Below, piece by piece: positions 35,428-45,705 of a stretch of 64,000 bases of DNA. Source of the DNA: Arenicola marina (taxonomy: Eukaryota; Annelida; Polychaeta; Arenicolidae); assembly GCA_964019135.1 (NCBI GenBank), contig OZ025249.1, positions 8,544,039 through 8,608,038 of the forward strand. Reading direction: 5' to 3'. Numbering within the stretch: position 1 is the first letter of the stretch; the number at the start of each line of letters is the position of its first letter. The notes under the pieces were generated by a model. That model saw only the letters and a program-made list of their open reading frames with translations. It had not been told where the DNA came from and searched no databases. The translations under genes and the position numbers were made by a program.

Positions 35428-35665
35428 TAGCCAATATTCAGGACGTGTTAACCACTTTTGTTCATATCGCATCAATGGGAGAAGGAAGGGAGAGTGGAGC
35501 AATGTCCCAGGGTGTAACCCCCTACTTATTGCGGAGAAAGACATGGGATCTTTATCCTCACACAGACATGGCCACAACGGGGCTCGAACCACCGATCCAC
35601 GTGCCGTTAGGTTCTCAGGTGACCAGCGCGCTGAATGCCAGCGCTCTAGCCCACTGAGCGCCTAG
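35428..35665 (-). mobile_element. tRNA-derived SINE, family A, near full length
   Basis: On the minus strand: gctcagtgggctagagcgct, cacctgagaacctaacgg, a B-box-like ggttcgagccccg, ggccatgtctgtgtg, aagatcccatgtctttctcc, then cccattgatgcgatatgaac and ggttaacacgtcctgaatat. The tail is replaced by two tggctaatatt-like units instead of accaacc. Diverged from the 16845 copy mainly in the body. It lies about 1.2 kb downstream of the GPCR exon. Confidence 0.9.
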
Positions 35666-36175
35666 TATGATGAAGGGTACACTATATTCGTCAGGGACAC
35701 ATCCCGTAGTCTGCCAGAGAGGCTTAGAGGTGTATGCGTCGCCACGTCGTCACAAGGTCACGACCTTGAGGTAACCACGCACAGGTGCCCGGCGCAGACG
35801 ACACGTACTGAAGGACGCCACGTGACCTTGAAGCAGGTAGACCGCTGAGGACTGTCCACTCCCGCCAACACTCCTGTGATTGATCCTTGTCAGGCAAACA
35901 TTTATTTCGGGTTTCTTTTTTCTCTCTCTTTCCTCATATTGTTTGCTGTGTCGGAGTGACTGTCAACTGGCGCGGTCACTGCACATCCGTCATGGCCGAC
36001 ACCCTTGTCGTCTTTGAAGTCTGCCGAGACGGCATGGCGGGATGACGTGTCCGTAGTTATTATGACATGTGCTGACGGTGTTGTTGGTGGAGGGTGGAGG
36101 GGGGAGGGTGGGGGCTAGATCCTACGACACAACGCCACACCACACCATACCACACCACACCACACCCGGTTACGC
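35666..36175. other. Unassigned spacer with (ccaca)n
   Basis: A short ccaca microsatellite (36132-36166) precedes the duplicated segment. No gene is recognised. Confidence 0.4.
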
Positions 36176-36582
36176 TCGCCCAGCCCATCCTCACCTGGTC
36201 GGATGGCCAAGGTGCTACCGCTGGTGGCAGTACTCATTGCTGCCTGAGGGGATGGAGGGGTGTAAGGGGCAGGGTAGGTAGTTGGGGGTGAGGGTGGGGA
36301 GGTGTGGTGCGCCGTCTAAGCTGGAGAAAACTTGAGTGAATGGCTTGCACGGTGACCTTCCCCGTTCGCAGGTGGGCGTGGGTTTCCCGCCACAGACCCC
36401 CTGCCGAAGTAAACCCGCAGGTGGACTGTTACAATAGCCATACAAGGTGACAATATGACAAGGGGTCCAAGCATTTGGCTCTTCGCGCTCCGTTTAATGC
36501 CGCCAAGATGGATCGACGGGTTGAAGAATGAGTCACGGAAACACCATAGCGGTAGAAAGTCTACAGAAAAACTTACATAAGG
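36176..36582 (+). repeat. Segmental duplication, copy 1
   Basis: Starts ctcgcccagcccatcctcac and runs continuously into the first units of the 51-bp satellite. The same sequence recurs at 42908-43312 (homology continues to about 43356), differing by eye at only a handful of positions including one 2-bp indel. The minus-strand frames (for example 36316-36585, paired with 42948-43316) are open in both copies only because the copies are near-identical; no domain is recognised. Confidence 0.95.
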
Positions 36583-39500
36583 CAACTGGACAAGGACGTC
36601 CCGGAAGTGTACCTAAAGACTAGTTATGTGTAGGAACTGGACGAGGACATCCCGGAAGTCTACATAAGGACTAGTTATGTACAGGAACTGGACGAGGCAT
36701 CCCGGAAGTCTACCTAAAGACTAGTTATGTACTGGAACTGGACAGGACATCTCGGAAGTCTACCTAAAGATTAGTTATGTACAGGAAGTGGACGAGGACA
36801 TCTCGGAAGTCTACCTAAAGACTAGTTGTTACAAGAACCGGACAAAGATATCTCAAAAGTCTAACTAAAGAGTAGTTATGTACAGGAACTGGATGAGGAC
36901 ATCCCGGAAGTCCACCGAAAGACTAGTTATGTACAGGAAGTGGACGAGGACATCTCAGAAGTCTACCTAAAGACTAGTTATGTACAGGAACTGAACCAGG
37001 ACATCTCGGAAGTCTACCTAAAGACTAGTTATGTACAGGAACCGGACGAGGACATCCCGAAAGTCTACCTAAAGACTAGTGATGTACAGGAACTGGACCA
37101 GGACATCTCGGATGTCTACCTAAAGACTAGTTGTTACAAGAACCGGACGAAGATACCTCAAAAGTCTACATAAAGACTAGTTATGTACAGGAGGTGGGGG
37201 AAGACATCCCGGAAGTCTACCTAAAGACTATTTGTTACGGGAACCGGAGGAGGACATCCCGGAAGTCTACCTAAAGACTAGTTATGTACAGGAACTGAAC
37301 GAGGACATCTCGGAAGTCTACCTAAAGACTAGTTATGTACAGGAAGTGGGGGAGGACATCCCGGAAGTCTACCTAAAGATTAGTTATGTACAGGAACTGG
37401 ACGAGGACATCTCGGAAGTCTACCTAAAGACTAGTTGTGTACAGAAACCGGACGAGGACATACCGGAAGTCTACCTAAAGACTAGTTATGTACAGGAAGT
37501 ATGGGAGGACATCCCGGAAGTCTAGCTAAAGACTAGTTATGTACAGGAAGTGGACGAGGACATCCCGGAAGTCTACCAAAAGACTAGTTATGTACAGGAA
37601 CTGGATGAGGACATCCCGGAAGTCTAGCTAAAGACTAGTTATGTACTGGAAATGGACAAGGACATCTCGGAGGCCTACCTAAAGACTAGTTATTACAGGA
37701 AGTGGATAAAGACATCCCGGAAGTCTACATAAAGCCTAGTTATGTACAGGAACTGGACGAGGACATCTCGGAAGTCTACCTAAAGACTAGTTATGTACAG
37801 GAAGTGGGGGAGGACATCCCGGAAGTCTACCTAAAGACTAGTTATGTACAGGAAGTGGGCCAGGACATCCCGGATGTCTAGCTAAAGATTAATCATGTAC
37901 AGGAACTGGACAAGACATCCCCGGAAGTCTACCTAAAGACTAGTTATGTACAGGAAATGGACAAGGACATCTCGGAGGTCTACCTAAAGACTAGTTATGT
38001 ACAGGAACTGGATGAGGACATCCCGGAAGTCTAGCTAAAGACTAGTTATGTACTGGAAATGGACAAGGACATCTCGGAGGCCTACCTAAAAACTAGTTAT
38101 TACAGGAACTGGACGAGGACATCCCGGAAGTCTACCTAAAGACTAGTTATGTACAGGAAATGGACAAGGACATCTCGGGGTCTACCTAAAGACTAGTTAT
38201 GTACAGGAAGTGCGGGAGGACATCCCGGAAGTCTACCTAAGGACTAGTTATGCACAGGAACTGGACGCCGACATCCCGGAAGTCTAACTAAAGACTAGGT
38301 ATGTACAGGAACCGGACGAGGACATCCCGGAAGTTTACATAAAGACTAGTTATGTACAGGAACTGGACGAGGACATCCCGGAAGTCTACCTAAGGACTAG
38401 TTATCTACAGGAACTGGACGAGGACTGCCCGAAACTCTACCTAAAGACTAGTTATGCACAGGAACTGGACCAGGACATCTCGGAAGTCTACCTAAAGGCT
38501 ATTTGTTACGGGAACCGGAGGAGGACATCCCGGAAGTCTACCTAAAGACTAGTTATGTACAGGAAGTATGGGAGGACATCCCGGAAGTCTAGCTAAAGAC
38601 TAGTTATGTACAGGAAGTGGACGAGGACATCCCGGAAGTCTACCAAAAGACTAGTTATGTACAGGAACTGGATGAGGACATCCCGGAAGTCTAGCTAAAG
38701 ACTAGTTATGTACTGGAAATGGACAAGGACATCTCGGAGGCCTACCTAAAGACTAGTTATTACAGGAAGTGGATAAAGACATCCCGGAAGTCTACATAAA
38801 GCCTAGTTATGTACAGGAACTGGACGAGGACATCTCGGAAGTCTACCTAAAGACTAGTTATGTACAGGAAGTGGGGGAGGACATCCCGGAAGTCTACCTA
38901 AAGACTAGTTATGTACAGGAAGTGGGCCAGGACATACCGGATGTCTAGCTAAAGATTAATCATGTACAGGAACTGGACAAGACATCCCCGGAAGTCTACC
39001 TAAAGACTAGTTATGTACAGGAAATGGACAAGGACATCTCGGAGGTCTACCTAAAGACTAGTTATGTACAGGAACTGGATGAGGACATCCCGGAAGTCTA
39101 GCTAAAGACTAGTTATGTACTGGAAATGGACAAGGACATCTCGGAGGCCTACCTAAAGACTAGTTATTACAGGAACTGGACGAGGACATCCCGGAAGTCT
39201 ACCTAAAGACTAGTTATGTACAGGAAATGGACAAGGACATCTCGGGGTCTACCTAAAGACTAGTTATGTACAGGAAGTGCGGGAGGACATCCCGGAAGTC
39301 TACCTAAGGACTAGTTATGCACAGGAACTGGACGCCGACATCCCGGAAGTCTAACTAAAGACTAGGTATGTACAGGAACCGGACGAGGACATCCCGGAAG
39401 TTTACATAAAGACTAGTTATGTACAGGAACTGGACGAGGACATCCCGGAAGTCTACCTAAGGACTAGTTATCTACAGGAACTGGACGAGGACTGCCCGAA

Positions 39501-40566
39501 ACTCTACCTAAAGACTAGTTATGCACAGGAACTGGACCAGGACATCTCGGAAGTCTACCTAAAGGCTATTTGTTACGGGAACCGGAGGAGGACATCCCGG
39601 AAGTCTACCTCAAGACCAGTTGTTACAGGAACTGGACGAGGACATCCCGGAAATCTACCTAACGACTAGTTATGTAAAACAACTGGATGAGGACATCCCG
39701 GAAGTCTACCTAAAGACTAGATATGTACAGGAGCTGGACGAGGACATCCCGGAAGTCTACATAAAGACTAGTTATGTACCGGAAGTGGACGAGGACATCC
39801 CGGAAGTCTACCTAAAGACTAGTTATGTACAGGAAATGGACGAGGACATCCCGGAAGTCTACCTAAAGATTAGATATGTACAGGAACTGGATGAAGACAT
39901 CCCGGAAGCCTACCTAAAGACTAGTTATGTACAGGAAGTGAACGAGGACATCCCGGAAGTCTACCTAAAGATTAGTTATGTACAGGAACTGGACGAGGAC
40001 ATCTCGGAGGCCTACCTAAAGACTAGTTATGTACAGGAAGTCTAGCTAAAGACTAGCTATGTACAGGAAGTGGACGAGGACATCCCGGAAGTCTACCGAA
40101 AAACTAGTTATGTACAGGAACCGGACGCGGACATCCCGGAAGTCTATATAAAGACTAGTTATGTACAGGAAGTGGACGAGGACATCCCGGAAGTCTACCT
40201 AAAGATTAGTTATGTATAGGAACTGGACGAAGACATCCCGGAAGTCTACCTAAAGACTAGTTATGTACGGGAAGTGGACGAGGACATCCCGGAAGTCTAC
40301 CTAACGACTAGTTATGTACAGGAACTGGACGAGGACATCCCGGAAGTCTAGCTAGAGACTAGTTATGTACAGGAACTGGACGAGGACATCCCGGAAGTCT
40401 AGCTAAAGACTAGCTATTTACAGGAAGTGGACGAGGACATCCCGGAAGTCTACATAAAGACTAGTTATGTACAAGAACTGGACGCGGACATCCCGGAAGT
40501 CTACCTAAAGACTAGTTATGTGCAGAAACTGGACCAGGACATCTCGGAAGTCTACCTAACGACTAG
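36583..40566 (+). repeat. 51-bp satellite, main block, ~78 units
   Basis: Units combine gacatcccggaagtctac with ctaaagactagttatgtaca and an 11-15-bp variable gaactggacgag end. The unit is 17 codons (LDEDIPEVYLKTSYVQE), but ctagct stop variants, 48-50-bp units and frameshifting indels are frequent, so no long gene is maintained; the longest clean stretch is 141 codons at 39620-40045. A block of about 1,067 bp is repeated in tandem: 37497-38563 and 38564-39630 share rare markers (aagtatggga, ccaaaagacta, gacgccgacatc, aaaggctatttgttacggga) at constant offset. The array ends where the TIR element begins. Confidence 0.95.
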
Positions 40567-41009
40567 CCTGAATGTTCAGACGTTACAGTCTTGACACTTG
40601 TTCTTGTGACTGTAACGTCTGAACTCATCGCGTAGAATTGCTGTTCAGCCGCAAATTTTCGCCTTCAGCAAAAATACTCACATGGGTCCAAAAAAATTGA
40701 TATCCTAAACTTGTTCTATGGTAACTTCTTTAGTTCCGTGAGATATGGATTCGTGCCAACTCGTCGCCAATTTTGTATAAACGACAAGTTTTTATTTTGT
40801 CACAAAACTGTTTTGCCGCTTGCCGCCATGTTGATGCCCTGAAGGTGGCGCCACGGCCCAAAGCGATGTTAGAGGTAACTTTGTAGTATAATTTTGTACG
40901 TTCAGCATTGACATCAGTAAGCAATACGTTGCAGACCTGAATACACCACGTGTAAGATGCACATCGTAAAAATAGTTTCAGAAGCATTGCGGCTGCCGCA
41001 TGTGCACAA

Positions 41010-41243
41010 TGCGGAGCGGGGATAACCCTGTACTCTTTGCGAAGAAAGACATGGGAGATAGAATGATTGTTGTTGCTGGGCCCATTTTCAGGAATACGAC
41101 GGCCAAGGAGCCTCGCGAGACGATTGACACAGATGAGAGATTGAGGAAGCCAGTAGAGCAGGTGCCCGGAGCGCATTGTCAAACCTGGGACCTATTGATC
41201 TAAAGCCCAGCGCGCTATCAACTGAGCTATGGAAACTCCCCGC
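41010..41243 (-). mobile_element. Composite SINE nested in the long-TIR element
   Basis: On the minus strand: a tRNA-like head (catagctcagttgatagcgc, then gatcaataggtcccaggttt), a middle with gaggctccttggcc like family B, and cccatgtctttcttcgcaaa followed by gagtacagggttatcccc like the family A body. The mix suggests families A and B share modules or that this is a third subfamily. The 3' tail is not clear. Confidence 0.6.
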
Positions 41244-41614
41244 TGATTTCACATGTAAAAACAACAGGGGTAGGAGCGGAGGGTGATTTAAGTGTATTGG
41301 TGTTATCTAACGTACCCGGGGCGGATAGCGAGCTGGGTGGATGGGCGGGCACTAGCTGACACAAGTAACAGTCTTCTTGTGCATCCGAATTATAAAATGA
41401 GACAAAAGTCACATGAGAGGTTTCAGTCGCGCAAGGGGCAAAACAAATAAATTGATTAAAACGCTAATGAACCAATGTCAAGCTGTGTAGAAACTGCGAC
41501 TGATCGCAAGAGATGGGAGTCTTGGCGAAGGGTGTCATCACTTGTGTGTGTGTGGTGGGGGGGGGGGGGAGGGGGGTGACGGCTCTGCGCATAGGACACA
41601 AGGTACGGCATTGC

Positions 41615-41856
41615 AATTTTTTTAAGGTAAATATAGAGCTCTTTCCCGCCAAAAAAAGTATTCAAGTTTATAGTGAAGGTCATCAATTTTTGTTAAGTAA
41701 CAGTGCCGCGATAGAGTTCCATGGTGTCACCGGATAAACACGTTTGCCATATCACAGTCGAAACGGCGATGAGTATTACGATTCTTAATTGATAGTTTCT
41801 GCTTATTGTATGTTGCCTGGGCTTAGATTTGGCGGATAAAGCTTGACAAGCAACTG
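41615..41856 (-). mobile_element. MITE copy, inverted relative of 9467-9877
   Basis: Plus-strand ends are gagctctttcccgccaaaa (about 41634) and ttggcggataaagcttgac (about 41829). On the minus strand the interior gives cgccgtttcgactgtgatat, ggcaaacgtgt and tctatcgcggcactg, matching cgccgtttcggctgtggtgt, ggcaaacgtgt and tctgtcgcggcactg at 9580-9650. It is shorter and more diverged than the 9.5-kb copy. Its position inside the long-TIR element means it inserted into that element or was carried by it. Confidence 0.75.
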
Positions 41857-42675
41857 TCACTCACTACACAGTGGCACACACAAATTTGTAAATAAAACAT
41901 AGTTATAGCCGTAGATATACATAGTATACGATTTTAGAATCGAGATTTGGCATTGCGCGCAGGGCGGCCGGGGTGTATTGGATATAGAAAACATTTCATC
42001 AGATACGATCATTGGCATGTGGAAGCAAAATCAGGAATAAACATTAGCTTCCGATCAGTGTCTCATAAATAGACATTTCTGTTATGTCTCTTAAATTTAC
42101 GGTACTGGGGAACAAAAAGAATAGCTGTGATTTTACAAAAATAAATATATAAAAGAAACCATAGGTAAACAAATAATACATTATTGAAGCGGTTTTTGAA
42201 CAAAATCGTGCCGCCAAAGGAACGTGTTGTGAAAGACTTTGGTACCCCTAAGTGGAAATCGTGGTTAAATGTGTTCGAGAAATGATCGTGAAAGACACTG
42301 TAAATCGCAATTTTTGAACGACCGAGTAGAGAGCTTAGAGTACGATGACCTCTAGAATTATAACTCCGCTGTCGCTCACAAGCGGCGCTGAGGGTATGAA
42401 CGACACATCAACATGGCGGCGAGCGGCAAAACAGTTTTGTGACAAAATAAAAACTTGTCGTTTATACAAAATTGGTGACGAGTTGGCACGAATCCATATC
42501 TCACGGAACTAAAGAAGTTACCATAGAACAAGTTTAGGATATCATTTTTTTTGGACTCATGTGAGTATTTGTGCTGAAGACGAAAATTTGCGGCTGAACA
42601 GCAATTCTACGCGATGAGTTCAGACGTTACAATCACAAGAACAAGTGTCAAGCCTGTAACGTCTGAACATTCAGG

Positions 42676-42894
42676 CTACCTAACGACTATTTATGTACAG
42701 GAAGTGGACGAGGACATACCGGAAGTCTACCTAAAGACTAGTTATGTACAGGAACCGGACGAGGACATCCCGGAAGTCTAGCTAAAGACTAGTTATGTAC
42801 AGGAACTGGACGAGGACATCCCGGAAGTCTAGCTAAAGACTAGTTATGTACAGGAACTGGACCAGGACATCTCGGAAGTCTACCTAACGACTAG
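42676..42894 (+). repeat. 51-bp satellite, short block after the element
   Basis: About four units of the 36.6-kb satellite. Its last units (ctggaccaggacatctcgg, then tctacctaacgactag) are the same as those just left of the long-TIR element (40530-40566). Confidence 0.93.
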
Positions 42895-42907
42895 CCTGAA
42901 TGTTCAG
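42895..42907 (+). mobile_element. 13-bp stub of the long-TIR element end
   Basis: cctgaatgttcag follows ctacctaacgactag exactly as at 40552-40579, then stops and is joined directly to the duplicated segment that begins ctcgcccag. It marks a rearrangement breakpoint inside the element's terminal hairpin. Confidence 0.85.
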
Positions 42908-43356
42908 CTCGCCCAGCCCATCCTCACCTGGTCGGATGGCCAAGGTGCTACCGCTGGTGGCAGTACTCATTGCTGCCTGAGGGGATGGAGGGGTGTAAGG
43001 GGCAGGGTAGGTAGTTGGGGGTGAGGGTGGGGAGGTGTGGTGCGCCGTCTAAGCTGAAGAAAACTTGAGTGAATGGCTTGCACGGTGACCTTCCGTTCGC
43101 AGGTGGGCGTGGGTTTCCCGCCACAGACCCCCTGCCGAAGTAAACCCGCAGGTGGACTGTTACAATAGCCATACAAGGTGACAATATGACAAGGGGTCCA
43201 AGCATTAGGCTCTTCACGCTCCGTTTAATGCCGCCAAGATGGATCGACGGGTTGAAGAATGAGTCACGGAAACACCATAGCGGTAGAAAGTCTACAGAAA
43301 AACTTACATAAGGCAACTGGACAAGGACGTCCCGGAAGTGTACCTAAAGACTAGTT
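42908..43356 (+). repeat. Segmental duplication, copy 2
   Basis: Near-identical to 36176-36626, offset 6,732 bp falling to 6,730 after a 2-bp deletion near 43088. Other visible differences are single bases (for example gctgaagaa for gctggagaa, cattaggc for catttggc, ttcacgc for ttcgcgc). It includes the unique flank and the first satellite unit, so the duplicated block contained the array's left border. Confidence 0.95.
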
Positions 43357-43915
43357 ATCTACAGGAAGTGGACGAGGAAATCTCGGAAGTCTACCTAAAG
43401 ACTAGTTATGTACAGGAACCGGACGAGGACATCCCGGAAGTCTACCTAAAGACTAGTTATGTACAGGAACTGGACGAGGACATCCCGGAAGTCTACGTAA
43501 AGACTAGTTATGTACAGGAACTGGACGAGGCATCCCGGAAGTCTACATAAGGACTAGTTATGTACAGGAACTGGACGAGGACATCCCGGAAGTCTACATA
43601 AGGACTAGTTATGTACAGGAACTGGACGAGGCATCCCGGAAGTCTACCTAAAGACTAGTTATGTACAGGAACCGGACGAGGACATCCCGGAAGTCTAGCT
43701 AAAGACTAGTTATGTACAGGAACTGGACGAGGACATCCCGGAAGTCTACGTAAAGACTAGTTATGTACAGGAACTGGACGCAGACATCCCGGAAGTCTAC
43801 ATAAAGACTAGTTATGTACAGGAACTGGACGCGGACATCCCGGAAGTCTACATAAAGACTAGTTATGTACAGGAACTGGACGCGGACATCCCGGAAGTCT
43901 ATATAAAAACATAGA
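43320..43915 (+). repeat. 51-bp satellite, terminal block, ~12 units
   Basis: Units are more uniform than in the main block. The last three units are nearly identical (gacgcggacatcccgg, then tacataaagac), suggesting recent local expansion. The array ends after a unit reading tatataaaaac. Confidence 0.93.
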
Positions 43916-44465
43916 TGCTGCTACTTTACGTGTTGGTATTTGTGTTTTATTTCAAATCAACAATGCAACAACATGGTACATAAAACCATATAACAATCGT
44001 AAAGCGGGATCACATCGAGATGTCTATACGTGGGCATATAATTTCATATATAGGCATATCATCCCTGTGGAAGGGATAGGAACATATAATGAGGAATACA
44101 TTAATATATAAGAAGGCTGATGGGGGAAGTGCGAATTCATGTCGTAATGTTTCCACCAGCTTTTGTTTATTATCTGGGGACTGTGTTGGAAATGGACTCG
44201 GCTAAGGATTAATGCATACTGCAATTCTTTATCCACGTGGGCTCGGCTGAAAGGAAATACATATTACATTTTCTCCGTATTTATTATATCACGGGGCCGC
44301 CGGGCATACGCGTGGCGGAGGGGGACGCAACTGTGCCTGGAGGGCACGTGTGGCGGGGGAGGGGGTTGGAGGACGGGGGGGGGGGTTGCTTCATTCCTGG
44401 GCTTGCGTAGCCTGCTGGTATCTTGTATACGTCTTAAAATCGCTGTTTAAAACTACGTTTTAGGG
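43916..44465. other. Unassigned spacer
   Basis: Contains a G-run (about 44382-44391) and AT-rich sequence; no gene is recognised. It could be the 3'-UTR side of the LINE fragment that follows on the minus strand. Confidence 0.35.
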
Positions 44466-44799
44466 TCATAGTGGTGAAGCGTATAGTCCATTGGCAACTC
44501 GTTTCTTGAAAAATGCCTTAAAATGGGCTTTTGATTCTTTAAAATGACAGAATTTGGTGAAGCAGTGATAAATAGTTTCTATCGTGTCATCACAAAACGG
44601 GCAATTGGGGCTATCTATGATTTTTCACTGGTGTAGGTATTTATTTTTGCAGTTTAAGGTTTGGTGGTTTGGTGGCATAGTTTCCATTGAAAATCCGATA
44701 CTTTGCGGTTCCAAGACTTCTTGTAAATATCTCCGAAGACTAAGTCCGGGTCTAACGTTGTGTGAAACACCCTTTCCCAATTCAATACACCTGGTGGCC
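44466..44799 (-). mobile_element. LINE ORF2 C-terminal fragment (zinc motif)
   Basis: The minus strand encodes the end of a non-LTR retrotransposon reverse-transcriptase protein. It has NCKNKYLHQ, an in-frame TGA (44625-44627, where related proteins commonly have Trp), then KIIDSPNCPFCDDTIETIYH, CFTKFCHFKESKAHF and a terminal stop at 44466-44468. CxxC followed by ETIYHCFTKFC is the zinc-binding signature seen near the C-terminus of LINE ORF2 proteins, just after the RT-connection region. The upstream part (ELGKGVSHNVRPGLSLRRYL and beyond) is open back to about 44799, where sequence passes into the 53-bp array. The fragment is therefore truncated to about 110 codons with one visible stop. Family (CR1, L2, Jockey or RTE-like) cannot be settled from this piece. 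Confidence 0.75.
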
Positions 44800-45705
44800 A
44801 CTTTACGTGTTAGGCCTGGAGCATTGATCCAAGTCGTACCAGGGACGCTGCCACTTTACATGTTAGACCTGTAGCATTGATCCAAGTCGTACCAGGGTCG
44901 CTGCCACTTTACATGTTAGGCCTGTAGCATTGATCCAAGTCGTGCCAGGGTCGCTGCCACTTTTTAACGTGTTAGGCCTGTAGCATTGATCCAAGTCGTA
45001 CCAGGGACGGTGCCACTTTACGTGTTAGACCTGTAGCATTGATTCAAGTCGTGCCAGGGTCGCTGCCACTTTACGTGTTAGACCTGTAGCAATGATCCAA
45101 GCCGTACCAGGGACGCTGCCACTTTACATGTTAGACCTGTAGCATTGATCCAAGTCGTGCCAGGGTCGCTGCCACTTTACGTGTTAGGCCTGTAGCATTG
45201 ATCCAAGTCGTACCAGGGACGCTGCCACTTTACTTGTTAGACCTGTAGCATTGATCCAAGTCGTACCAGGGTCGCTGCCACTTTACATGTTAGGCCTATA
45301 GCATTGATCCAAGTCGTACCAGGGACGGTGCCACTTTACATGTTAGGCCTGTAGCATTGATCCAAGTCGTGCCAGGGTCGCTGCCACTTTTTAACGTGTT
45401 AGGCCCGTAGCATTGATCCAAATCGTGCCAGGGTCGCTGCCACTTTACGTGTTAGGCCTGTAGCATTGATCCAAGTCGTACCAGGGACGCTGCCACTTTA
45501 CATGTTAGACCTGTAGCATTGATCCAAGTCGTACCAGGGTCGCTGCCACTTTACATGTTAGGCCTGTAGCATTGATCCAAGTCGTACCAGGGACGGTGCC
45601 ACTTTACGTGTTAGGCCTGTAGCATTGATCCAAGTCGTACCAGGGTCGCTGCCACCTTACGTGTTAGGCCTGTAGCATTGATCCAAATCGTACCAGGGTC
45701 GCTAT
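44797..45705 (+). repeat. 53-bp minisatellite, ~17 units
   Basis: Units contain gtagcattgatccaagtcgt, then accagggtcgctgccacttt and acgtgttaggcct. Paired variants (gggtcgctgcc/gggacgctgcc/gggacggtgcc; acgtgtta/acatgtta) recur in a semi-regular order. It begins directly at the LINE fragment's truncated edge. Its gtggccactttacgtgt border overlaps the last LINE bases, so the LINE may lie at the array's point of origin. Confidence 0.93.

Larger units (their letters stand above)
40567..42675. mobile_element. 2.1-kb long-TIR DNA element, non-autonomous
   Basis: The ends are cctgaatgttcagacgttac at 40567 and its inverted complement ending cattcagg at 42675. Inverted identity extends about 270 bp inward (to about 40835 and 42410) with few differences. 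Each terminus is itself a hairpin: on the left ttcagacgttacag (40575-40588) pairs perfectly with ctgtaacgtctgaa (40610-40623). The flanks ctacctaacgactag (40552-40566) and ctacctaacgactat (42676-42690) form a 14/15 direct repeat. This may be a long target duplication or an effect of the satellite it sits in. The interior carries a SINE and a MITE and no transposase; the 150-codon frame at 40730-41182 is partly TIR. Family unknown; long TIRs recall MULE or foldback elements. Confidence 0.85.

Noticed and set aside
36940-40045. Acidic 17-residue repeat protein (LDEDIPEVYLKTSYVQE)
   Set aside because: Stops (ctagct variants) and non-multiple-of-three units are frequent across the array. Only short spans are open.
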